NCBI GenBank assembly: GCA_963802215.1
Contig: CAWDHQ010000001.1
Location: 2,250,611-2,314,610 of the forward strand
Reading direction: 5' to 3'
From: SHZI01 sp963802215
Lineage (GTDB): Bacteria; Pseudomonadota; Gammaproteobacteria; Steroidobacterales; GCA-2729495
DNA length: 64,000 nt
Below the pieces are notes generated by a model. That model was not told the origin of the DNA, did no database searches, and was given only the letters and a program-made list of their open reading frames with translations. This document shows positions 25,281 to 31,008 of the stretch, piece by piece. Every line of letters begins with the position of its first letter. Position 1 is the first letter of the stretch. The position numbers were made by a program, and so were the translations under genes.

Positions 25281-25640
25281 TCAGCTATACGGGGCCTCGT
25301 CCGTGCGGACGAAAGCGCCGTCGCGGCTGTAAACAAAGATGTCCGGGTCTTGAAAGTTGTGAATGCAACCTTCAGAGAAGGTCTCTTCGACAAGATGGAT
25401 GCTCACCCGAAATGTACCATCAGGTGCAGCATCGAGCTCGAACTTGCAGGCGTGTTGACCGCCAGTGCAAACGTCCCGCTTTCTCGCCTGAGCATCCTCA
25501 AGTCCAGCAGCTTGCGCCGAATTACTAGGGATTGAGCTATCGCAGGAATAGTCGTTGCGGAGACGAGGAAATAGGTAGTCAATACAGATTGCGGCAATCA
25601 CGAGGTTGATGGCGACCTTGATGGTCGTGCGTACGCTCAT
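25281..25640 (-). CDS. integron cassette 5: membrane-anchored hypothetical protein
   Basis: 119 residues. An N-terminal hydrophobic segment (IKVAINLVIAAICIDYLF) is followed by an extracytoplasmic part with four cysteines and FVYSRDGAFVRTDE at the end. No recognised family. The ATG is 6 bases from the cassette core GTTAGGC. Confidence 0.65.
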   Translation of the reverse strand: MSVRTTIKVAINLVIAAICIDYLFPRLRNDYSCDSSIPSNSAQAAGLEDAQARKRDVCTGGQHACKFELDAAPDGTFRVSIHLVEETFSEGCIHNFQDPDIFVYSRDGAFVRTDEAPYS

Positions 25641-25794
25641 GGTGCCGCCTAACGGCTGAGTTCAGCGGCGGCACGCCAGCGCCATTTTGGCGCGCGGGCG
25701 CAACGCGCCCGCCCAGAAAGTGATGGCGCGCGCCCGCGCGCTAGCACTTTATGGGTCCCCGGAGAGTTCCTACGAAAAAGTGGACACCCATGGG

Positions 25795-26685
25795 TTAGGT
25801 ACATGTGCGTTCGAACTCGATCGGTGAGCGGTAGCCCAGGGCAGAGTGTAGTCGCACGCGGTTGTAGAAATCGACGTAGGAGCGGAGGGCCGAGCGCAGG
25901 GCACCGTCGCTGCTGAAGGTGTAGCGGTGGATCAGGTCGGACTTCAGGGACTTGAACATCGACTCCATGTGGGCGTTGTCGGTCATGCGGCGCGGGCGGT
26001 TCGTGCTCTGGCCCAGTCCGGCGCGGCGCAGGCTGGCGGTGTACTCGCCGGCCAGGTACTCAACGCCACGGTCACTGTGGAACAGGGTTCCCGGCCCCGG
26101 GCGGCGGGTCTGCAGGGCCTGACGCAGGGCGCGCCGGGTCAAGGCCGCCGTCTTCTCCGGGCCCAGGCTCCACCCCAACAGCCGCCGCGAGTAACGATCC
26201 ATGACCGTCGCCAGGTAGCGCCACTCGGAGCGCACCTTGAGGTACGTCACGTCACCGACCCACACCTGGTCGGGTCGCTCGATGGTGGTGTTGAAGATCT
26301 GATTACCGACGCTGGCATAGAAGCGGCCCAGGCCCGGCAAGTGGCGATACAGGCGGGCCGAGCAGGCCCGGACGCCGTTCTCCCGCATCAAACGCTCGAT
26401 CCGGCGGCGACCCACGCGCTCACCGGCCTGGGTCAGCTCGGCGTGGATCCGGGGACTGCCGTAGGTCTCCCGGCTGGCCTGGTGCGCCGCCTGGATCTTC
26501 GCCACCAGTCTCTGATCCTCGGTGGCGCGCTCACTCGGTGGTCTGGCCCGCCACGCGTAGAAGCCGCTCGGGCTGACGCCATACAGCTGGCACATCGTCC
26601 TCACCGGGAAGAGCGCCTGGCAGTGCTCGATGAAGGCGAAGACGTCGCTTTTTGTTCGGAAGTGAACTCGATGGCTTTTTTTAAA
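25795..26685 (-). CDS. IS3-family transposase OrfB (DDE catalytic part)
   Basis: Integrase-core transposase. The helical lead (VRTMCQLYGVSPSGFYAWR) is followed by the DDE triad: Asp in WVGDVTYL, Asp in LFHSDRG and Glu in AHMESMFKSLK. It lacks its own good start and is probably made as OrfAB by -1 frameshifting at a run of seven A on the minus strand (26676-26682) inside the overlap with orfA. The coordinates give the part from the slippery region on. The frame looks intact. Confidence 0.88.
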   Translation of the reverse strand, partial: FKKSHRVHFRTKSDVFAFIEHCQALFPVRTMCQLYGVSPSGFYAWRARPPSERATEDQRLVAKIQAAHQASRETYGSPRIHAELTQAGERVGRRRIERLMRENGVRACSARLYRHLPGLGRFYASVGNQIFNTTIERPDQVWVGDVTYLKVRSEWRYLATVMDRYSRRLLGWSLGPEKTAALTRRALRQALQTRRPGPGTLFHSDRGVEYLAGEYTASLRRAGLGQSTNRPRRMTDNAHMESMFKSLKSDLIHRYTFSSDGALRSALRSYVDFYNRVRLHSALGYRSPIEFERTCT

Positions 26686-26957
26686 ATCTCGTGCTCGAGC
26701 TTCAGGCGCTCGTAATCCCGCTTCATGGCGCGCAGCGCCTTGAGCTCGGCGGCCGTGTCCTTGTCGATGGCGATCCCTTTGGTCACGATCAGGCCCTCGC
26801 GCGCTTGCTTGCGCCAACGAGACAACATGAACGGATGGATGTAAAGAGACTCGGCCACATCTTGCACGGCAACTCCGGGCAACTGGCTCAAACGCACGGC
26901 GGTCGCTTTGAATCGGTCGCTGTACTTGTACGTCGTTCTCGGGCCTGGTCGTGGCAT
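26601..26957 (-). CDS. IS3-family transposase OrfA
   Basis: 118 residues with a helix-turn-helix of the IS3 OrfA type (DRFKATAVRLSQLPGVAVQDVAESLYIHPFMLSRWRKQ read in parts) and a C-terminal leucine-zipper-like segment ending LEHEILKKAIEF. The A-rich frameshift site lies in that last segment. Binds the IS ends in this family. Confidence 0.88.
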   Translation of the reverse strand: MPRPGPRTTYKYSDRFKATAVRLSQLPGVAVQDVAESLYIHPFMLSRWRKQAREGLIVTKGIAIDKDTAAELKALRAMKRDYERLKLEHEILKKAIEFTSEQKATSSPSSSTARRSSR

Positions 26958-27033
26958 CTTGGGGTACTCCTGAAGGGTTAGTTCAGGGTGTCCACTTAAC
27001 CGAAGGAACTATCGCGTCCGCTGGAACGCCTGG

Positions 27034-28053
27034 TTAGCGGTCACTTTGCCTGCCTCTGCAGCTTGATATTGCCAATTGGCAAATGCGCTCGCACAACTCA
27101 GGGAAGTCAATTCCGACCGCCTTTGCCGACTGTGGCAATAAACTCGTCGCAGTGAGCCCAGGAACACTATTGGCCTCCAAGCACCAGATTTGCCCCGCCT
27201 CATCCATTCGGAAGTCCACACGCGAGTAGCCGCCGAGCTTGAGAGCCTTGTGGACCCTAACTCCTAGCTCCTGAATCTCGCGTGTGGTGAATGGCGGAAT
27301 GTCCGCCGGGAATACTTCGCGAGCGCCACCGTGCTGATATTTGCTTGCGTAGTCGAAGATTTCCGTTGGCGCCACAATCTCGCCTACCGCGAGAGCCTGC
27401 CCATCAAGTATTCCCACCGTGAACTCGCGACCCGGCACATACGCCTCAAGCATGACCTCACGACCAAACGTTGCTGCCTTGGACATCGCCGACTGGAGAT
27501 CAGCGGCTTCGCGAACCAACGATAAGCCGATGGTGGACCCTTGGGCGTTGGGTTTAATGATAACGGGATACCCGAGGGTATTTGTTACCGTATCGTCGGG
27601 CGTGCACATCTGCCATGCCGGCGTCGGAACGCCAATCGCGACCATTAGACGTTTGGACACATCCTTGTCCATTGCGATCGCGCTGCCAACATGGCCTGAC
27701 CCGGTGAATGGAATACGCAAAGCCTCCAACAAGGCTTGGAAGGTCCCGTCCTCACCCGTGCCCCCGTGCAGAGCGATGAAAACCAGATCGACATCTCGCA
27801 GTTCCGGCGAACTAGCGACCGCTACCGGAGACTGGCTTCGCGCTTCTACCAGTGCGGTAGTTTCTGGCGGCTTGGTGAAGACCTCAAACCCCTCAAGTGC
27901 ACGCTCTGCTTCTTTTGAAAGCACGCCCCTTGCCGTATCTACTGCGATGACGTTGTGGCCGGCAGCCCGAAGCCCGGAGATAACCTGAAGGCCACTAGCG
28001 ATAGACACGTCACGTTCCTCGCTAGAACCGCCAAAAAGCACCGCAACTCTCAC
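27034..28053 (-). CDS. ddl: integron cassette 4: D-alanine-D-alanine ligase
   Basis: ATP-grasp ligase of 339 residues making D-Ala-D-Ala for peptidoglycan. Visible: the N-terminal VLFGGSSEERDVS, LHGGTGEDGT, the ATP-grasp PVIIKPNAQGSTIGLS, the omega-loop YASKYQHGG whose Lys-Tyr pair favours D-Ala over D-lactate, and CLEANSVPGLTATSLLP. The GTG start at 28053 is about 40 bases into the cassette and the TAA stop lies in the attC core. A core cell-wall gene as a cassette is unusual; a chromosomal copy probably exists elsewhere. It could raise tolerance to D-cycloserine by dosage (inference). Confidence 0.9.
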   Translation of the reverse strand: MRVAVLFGGSSEERDVSIASGLQVISGLRAAGHNVIAVDTARGVLSKEAERALEGFEVFTKPPETTALVEARSQSPVAVASSPELRDVDLVFIALHGGTGEDGTFQALLEALRIPFTGSGHVGSAIAMDKDVSKRLMVAIGVPTPAWQMCTPDDTVTNTLGYPVIIKPNAQGSTIGLSLVREAADLQSAMSKAATFGREVMLEAYVPGREFTVGILDGQALAVGEIVAPTEIFDYASKYQHGGAREVFPADIPPFTTREIQELGVRVHKALKLGGYSRVDFRMDEAGQIWCLEANSVPGLTATSLLPQSAKAVGIDFPELCERICQLAISSCRGRQSDR

Positions 28054-28093
28054 GACGTAACACCGAGCATTGGATGAGGCGCCCGCACGTGAC

Positions 28094-28158
28094 CGCTAAC
28101 GTCTACGCTGACCGGCGCGTGCCCTTCGCCGCGCGACCGGTCGAGCGTTTGGTTAGAG
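28094..28158 (-). repeat. attC site 3
   Basis: 65 bases, identical to attC1 except at the left edge. Cores CTCTAAC and GTTAGCG on the minus strand; arms GACCGGTCGCGCGGCG and CGCGCCGGTC around AAGGGCA. The BrnA frame runs through it. Confidence 0.85.
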
Positions 28159-28393
28159 GCCGGTCCGAATGACGATCAGCATAGGTGTCCAGGAGGCTCC
28201 GAATCATTCTCTGATACGGCACCTTTGAGCGTGCGGCATGAGCCTTGAAGAAGTCGACGCTCTTCTTGCTGAGGGAAATGGTGACCTTGACCCCATCTTC
28301 CTTCAGGACCAGCTGGTCTGGGGGCGGAAGAAAGTCATCAATGACCTCCAGCCGGCCGAGCGGCTCATCTGGGTACTTTTGAATGCGCTTCAT
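28103..28393 (-). CDS. brnA: integron cassette 3: BrnA antitoxin
   Basis: 96-residue antitoxin with a CopG-type ribbon-helix-helix C-terminal half: VKVTISLSKKSVDFFKAHA, VPYQRMIRSLLDTYADR. Neutralises BrnT and, with it, represses the operon in the known Brucella system. It overlaps brnT by 29 bases. The last 20 or so residues (from LTKRSTGRAAK on) are encoded by the attC site. The protein is identical to the copy at 29248. Confidence 0.92.
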   Translation of the reverse strand: MKRIQKYPDEPLGRLEVIDDFLPPPDQLVLKEDGVKVTISLSKKSVDFFKAHAARSKVPYQRMIRSLLDTYADRHSDRPLTKRSTGRAAKGTRRSA

Positions 28394-28652
28394 AGAGTTT
28401 CCTGCCTCTGCGCCAGAAACCGGCGCCGATGATCCGGATGATGTTGCCTCGATAGGTGAACCTGACCGTCAGGACACCCTCCGATACGCGGCCGAAGCAG
28501 TAGTAGCGCTGCTCAGCCTGGCTGTGCCGCATGTCGCGGGCTATGACGCGGCCAGGATCAAGAAAGGCAATCTGGGCCTCGCCAAACGACACGCCGTGCT
28601 TTCGTTGATTCTCGGCATCCTTGGCCGGGTCCCAGTCGAAATCGGCTGCCAT
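28365..28652 (-). CDS. brnT: integron cassette 3: BrnT toxin
   Basis: 95-residue ribonuclease toxin of the BrnT/RelE-like fold. FDWDPAKDAENQRKHGVSF at the N terminus, DMRHSQAEQRYYCFGRVSEG in the middle and IIRIIGAGFWRRGRKLYE at the end match the family. It cleaves RNA and stops translation in known members. It precedes brnA, the usual BrnTA order. Identical to the copy at 29510. Confidence 0.93.
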   Translation of the reverse strand: MAADFDWDPAKDAENQRKHGVSFGEAQIAFLDPGRVIARDMRHSQAEQRYYCFGRVSEGVLTVRFTYRGNIIRIIGAGFWRRGRKLYEAHSKVPR

Positions 28653-28684
28653 GCTGGGAGCCTACCACCGGTATGGAGAAAGAG

Positions 28685-28700
28685 CCATACAACAGTATGG
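28685..28700 (-). promoter_or_regulatory. brnTA operator-like palindrome, copy 2
   Basis: CCATAC-AACA-GTATGG, with a further GTATGG half site about 14 bases closer to brnT. It lies 33 bases upstream of brnT. A plausible BrnA binding site, since BrnA autoregulates in known systems. Confidence 0.55.
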
Positions 28701-28714
28701 AATATGTGCGCGGC

Positions 28715-28810
28715 CTCTAACGTTCGAGGTAACCGGCGACCGGAGCGCGAAGCGCGGAGGGTACCGAGAAGCGCAGCTTCTCGGGCGTCCGGTTGACCGA
28801 GGGGTTAGGC
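28715..28810 (-). repeat. attC site 2
   Basis: 96 bases. Cores GCCTAAC (holding the VOC stop codon) and GTTAGAG on the minus strand. Arms GGTCAACCGGACGCC and GGTCGCCGGTTACC pair, and a GAGAAGC / GCTTCTC hairpin lies between. Confidence 0.85.
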
Positions 28811-29191
28811 ACCTGGCGCAAAGTTGAGCTCAATTCCGTTGCCTGCTGGGTCTGCAAAGAAGATTTGGCGGTGACCGATGCCAGGAATCGTGTCGGTCGT
28901 GTAGGAAACCTGGTGTCGTTTCAATGCATCTTCGAATTGGTCAAACTCGGAGCACGCAAGAGCGACATGATCGAGGGTGCTGGCGACATTGGGTGGATGA
29001 CACTCACCCTCAAACATGACGGACAAATGGACGATGGGTCGGTTGTCCGCATATAGCCAGTATCCGCTACTGGCAAACGCCGGGCGGGGGCCGAGCTGTA
29101 GGCCAAGGACGGTTAAGTAGAAGTCTTTAACTTGGTCGATGACCGCAGACGACGCGCGAATGTTGTAGTGATCAATGCCGTGGACTGCCAT
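28805..29191 (-). CDS. integron cassette 2: VOC/glyoxalase-like protein
   Basis: 128 residues, one vicinal-oxygen-chelate unit pair: GIDHYNIRASSAVIDQVKDF, IVHLSVMFEG, STLDHVALACSEFDQFEDAL and FFADPAGNGIELNF. Likely metal ligands His, His and Glu are kept. Such cassette proteins include antibiotic-binding and glyoxalase-like enzymes; the substrate is unknown. The TAA stop is in the attC core. Confidence 0.85.
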   Translation of the reverse strand: MAVHGIDHYNIRASSAVIDQVKDFYLTVLGLQLGPRPAFASSGYWLYADNRPIVHLSVMFEGECHPPNVASTLDHVALACSEFDQFEDALKRHQVSYTTDTIPGIGHRQIFFADPAGNGIELNFAPGA

Positions 29192-29238
29192 GATTGTCTT
29201 GAGTGGATCAGATCGTGTTGAAGTCGACTGTGGATGGT

Positions 29239-29303
29239 GCCTAACGTCTACGCTGACCGGCGCGTGCCCTTCGCCGCGCGACCGGTCGAGCGTTTGGTTA
29301 GAG
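29239..29303 (-). repeat. attC site 1
   Basis: 65 bases. Cores CTCTAAC and GTTAGGC on the minus strand with arms GACCGGTCGCGCGGCG and CGCGCCGGTC. It ends the first cassette after attI. Confidence 0.88.
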
Positions 29304-29538
29304 GCCGGTCCGAATGACGATCAGCATAGGTGTCCAGGAGGCTCCGAATCATTCTCTGATACGGCACCTTTGAGCGTGCGGCATGAGCCTTGAAGAAGTC
29401 GACGCTCTTCTTGCTGAGGGAAATGGTGACCTTGACCCCATCTTCCTTCAGGACCAGCTGGTCTGGGGGCGGAAGAAAGTCATCAATGACCTCCAGCCGG
29501 CCGAGCGGCTCATCTGGGTACTTTTGAATGCGCTTCAT
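29248..29538 (-). CDS. brnA: integron cassette 1: BrnA antitoxin
   Basis: Same 96-residue protein as at 28103: ribbon-helix-helix antitoxin overlapping brnT by 29 bases, with an attC-encoded basic tail. Being next to attI, this copy should be transcribed best if an integron promoter is active. Confidence 0.92.
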   Translation of the reverse strand: MKRIQKYPDEPLGRLEVIDDFLPPPDQLVLKEDGVKVTISLSKKSVDFFKAHAARSKVPYQRMIRSLLDTYADRHSDRPLTKRSTGRAAKGTRRSA

Positions 29539-29797
29539 AGAGTTTCCTGCCTCTGCGCCAGAAACCGGCGCCGATGATCCGGATGATGTTGCCTCGATAG
29601 GTGAACCTGACCGTCAGGACACCCTCCGATACGCGGCCGAAGCAGTAGTAGCGCTGCTCAGCCTGGCTGTGCCGCATGTCGCGGGCTATGACGCGGCCAG
29701 GATCAAGAAAGGCAATCTGGGCCTCGCCAAACGACACGCCGTGCTTTCGTTGATTCTCGGCATCCTTGGCCGGGTCCCAGTCGAAATCGGCTGCCAT
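29510..29797 (-). CDS. brnT: integron cassette 1: BrnT toxin
   Basis: Same 95-residue ribonuclease toxin as at 28365. Start ATG lies 69 bases inside the cassette, leaving room for its own promoter and operator, unlike most other cassettes here. A toxin-antitoxin cassette at the attI end would stabilise the array against loss (known for other cassette-borne TA pairs). Confidence 0.93.
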   Translation of the reverse strand: MAADFDWDPAKDAENQRKHGVSFGEAQIAFLDPGRVIARDMRHSQAEQRYYCFGRVSEGVLTVRFTYRGNIIRIIGAGFWRRGRKLYEAHSKVPR

Positions 29798-29829
29798 GCT
29801 GGGAGCCTACCACCGGTATGGAGAAAGAG

Positions 29830-29845
29830 CCATACAACAGTATGG
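29830..29845 (-). promoter_or_regulatory. brnTA operator-like palindrome, copy 1
   Basis: CCATAC-AACA-GTATGG, perfect 6-bp arms with a 4-base spacer, 33 bases upstream of brnT, plus one more GTATGG half site at 29815. Confidence 0.55.
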
Positions 29846-29866
29846 AATATGTGCGCGGCCTCTAAC

Positions 29867-30003
29867 TATAAGTAGACGGCCCAAACGGCCGAAAGAAAGT
29901 GGTCAAAATCGTCCGATAGTCTCCTCGACGTGGGATCAATGGGCTGATTCCATTGGCGGGCGGCAGTGGAAATGTCGCCTAACTTGCCGGGGAGATAGGG
30001 AGC
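29867..30003 (-). other. attI and integron promoter region
   Basis: 137 bases between the first cassette junction (minus-strand G/TTAGAG at 29866) and the intI start. It must hold attI and, by analogy with other integrons, the cassette promoter. A second GTTAGGC occurs at 29976-29982. I could not find a -35/-10 pair with good spacing. Confidence 0.7.
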
Positions 30004-30966
30004 ATGGCGAATCCGCCCGGGTTGCTCGAGGTGGCGCGGGAGAAGATGCGGGTTCGGCACCTGGCCTTCCGTACCGAACAGGCCTACCTGCAGTGGATCA
30101 GGCGCTACGTGCACTTCCATCAGCGGCGGCATCCACGGGACCTCGGTGCGGCGGAAGTTGAGCAATTCTTGACCCATTTGGCGGTCAGCCGCAAGGTCAG
30201 CGCCAGTACCCAGAGCCAGGCCCTGCAGGCGCTCCTGTTTCTTTACCGTAATGTGCTCGGCATTACGCTGCCCTGGCTGGACAACGTCACCCGGGCGAAC
30301 CGGCCCAAGCGGCTGCCGGTGGTGCTGACCCGGGCCGAGGTGAGGTCCGTCCTGGCCGGGCTCGACGGCAGCGCCCTGCTGATTGCGCAGCTCCTCTACG
30401 GCAGCGGGCTCCGGGTCATGGAGGCCCTGCGGCTGCGGGTCAAGGACATCGCCCTGGAGCGGGGTGAGCTGGTCGTCCGGGATGGCAAGGGCGGCAAGGA
30501 CCGGGTCACGGTTTTGCCAGCCGCGGCGGCGGACCCGCTGCGGACCCACCTGACCCGGTTGCGGGCCTGGTTCGAGGAGGAACGGCGCCAGATGAAACCG
30601 GGGGTCTCCGTCCCGAATGCCCTGGCGGCCAAGTACCCGGGGGTCGGCACCCAGTGGGGCTGGCAGTACGTCTTCCCCTCGGCGTCCCTTTGCCAGGACC
30701 CGTACTCCGGGCGTCCGGTCCGCCACCACCTGCACGAAAAGACGCTGCAGCGGGCCATGCGCAATGCCATGCAGGCGGCACGGATCACGCAACCGGCCAG
30801 TTCCCACACGCTGCGCCACTGCTTCGCCACTCACCTGCTCGAGGACGGCTACGACATCCGCACGGTGCAGGAGCTGCTCGGCCACAGCGACGTGAAGACC
30901 ACGATGATCTACACCCACGTCATGGGGAAAGGCGCGAAGGGTGTGAAGAGCCCGTTGGATCGGTGA
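30004..30966 (+). CDS. intI: integron integrase IntI
   Basis: Tyrosine recombinase acting on attI and attC, 320 residues. Catalytic Arg in LYGSGLRVMEALRLR, HxxR in SHTLRHCFATHLL, His in LLGHSDVKTT and Tyr in MIYTHV. The insert that separates IntI from XerCD is present: VPNALAAKYPGVGTQWGWQY then VFPS. It is divergent from the array, the common integron layout. A GGGGAG stretch precedes the ATG. It looks intact, so the array may be active. The sequence is not that of class 1 intI1 as I remember it. Confidence 0.95.
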   Translation: MANPPGLLEVAREKMRVRHLAFRTEQAYLQWIRRYVHFHQRRHPRDLGAAEVEQFLTHLAVSRKVSASTQSQALQALLFLYRNVLGITLPWLDNVTRANRPKRLPVVLTRAEVRSVLAGLDGSALLIAQLLYGSGLRVMEALRLRVKDIALERGELVVRDGKGGKDRVTVLPAAAADPLRTHLTRLRAWFEEERRQMKPGVSVPNALAAKYPGVGTQWGWQYVFPSASLCQDPYSGRPVRHHLHEKTLQRAMRNAMQAARITQPASSHTLRHCFATHLLEDGYDIRTVQELLGHSDVKTTMIYTHVMGKGAKGVKSPLDR

Positions 30967-31008
30967 TGGTCGCGTCGTGGAAGCCCGGCGGTGCTCTTCT
31001 GCTGACCG

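Larger units (their letters stand above)
25765..27010 (-). mobile_element. IS3-family insertion sequence
   Basis: About 1246 bp with imperfect terminal inverted repeats starting AGTTCCT and containing AAGTGGACACCC at both ends. It holds overlapping orfA and orfB. No target duplication could be read at the chosen ends. Inserted in attC4. Confidence 0.88.
25647..27039 (-). repeat. attC site 4, split by an IS element
   Basis: The left half (25647-25764) starts with core GCCTAAC and GTTCAGCGGCGG; the right half (27011-27039) has CGTCCGCTGGAAC and core GTTAGCG. These halves are complementary in the attC manner. Joined, they give about 147 bases. The IS3-family element separates them. The D-Ala ligase stop TAA lies in the right core. 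Confidence 0.75.
28096..28721. repeat. duplicated brnT-brnA cassette, copy 2
   Basis: As far as I checked by eye, identical to 29241-29866 (offset 1145), covering both genes, the operator and the attC. Identity stops at the two cassette cores. Confidence 0.85.
29241..29866. repeat. duplicated brnT-brnA cassette, copy 1
   Basis: First cassette of the array, duplicated at 28096-28721 with one VOC cassette in between. The right limit is the core GTTAGAG at the attI junction. Confidence 0.85.

Noticed and set aside
25760..27015. Target-site duplication of the IS3-family element
   Set aside because: The bases next to the inverted repeats (GGAG and ATCG) do not match; the exact ends may be off by a few bases.
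28094..29303. Repeats at 28.1-29.3 kb as a CRISPR array
   Set aside because: There are only two long copies with genes inside, and their ends are integron cores; no short regular spacers.
30004..30966. Assignment as a class 1 clinical integron
   Set aside because: There is no qacE-delta/sul1 3' segment, the cassettes are not resistance genes, and the integrase sequence does not read like IntI1.
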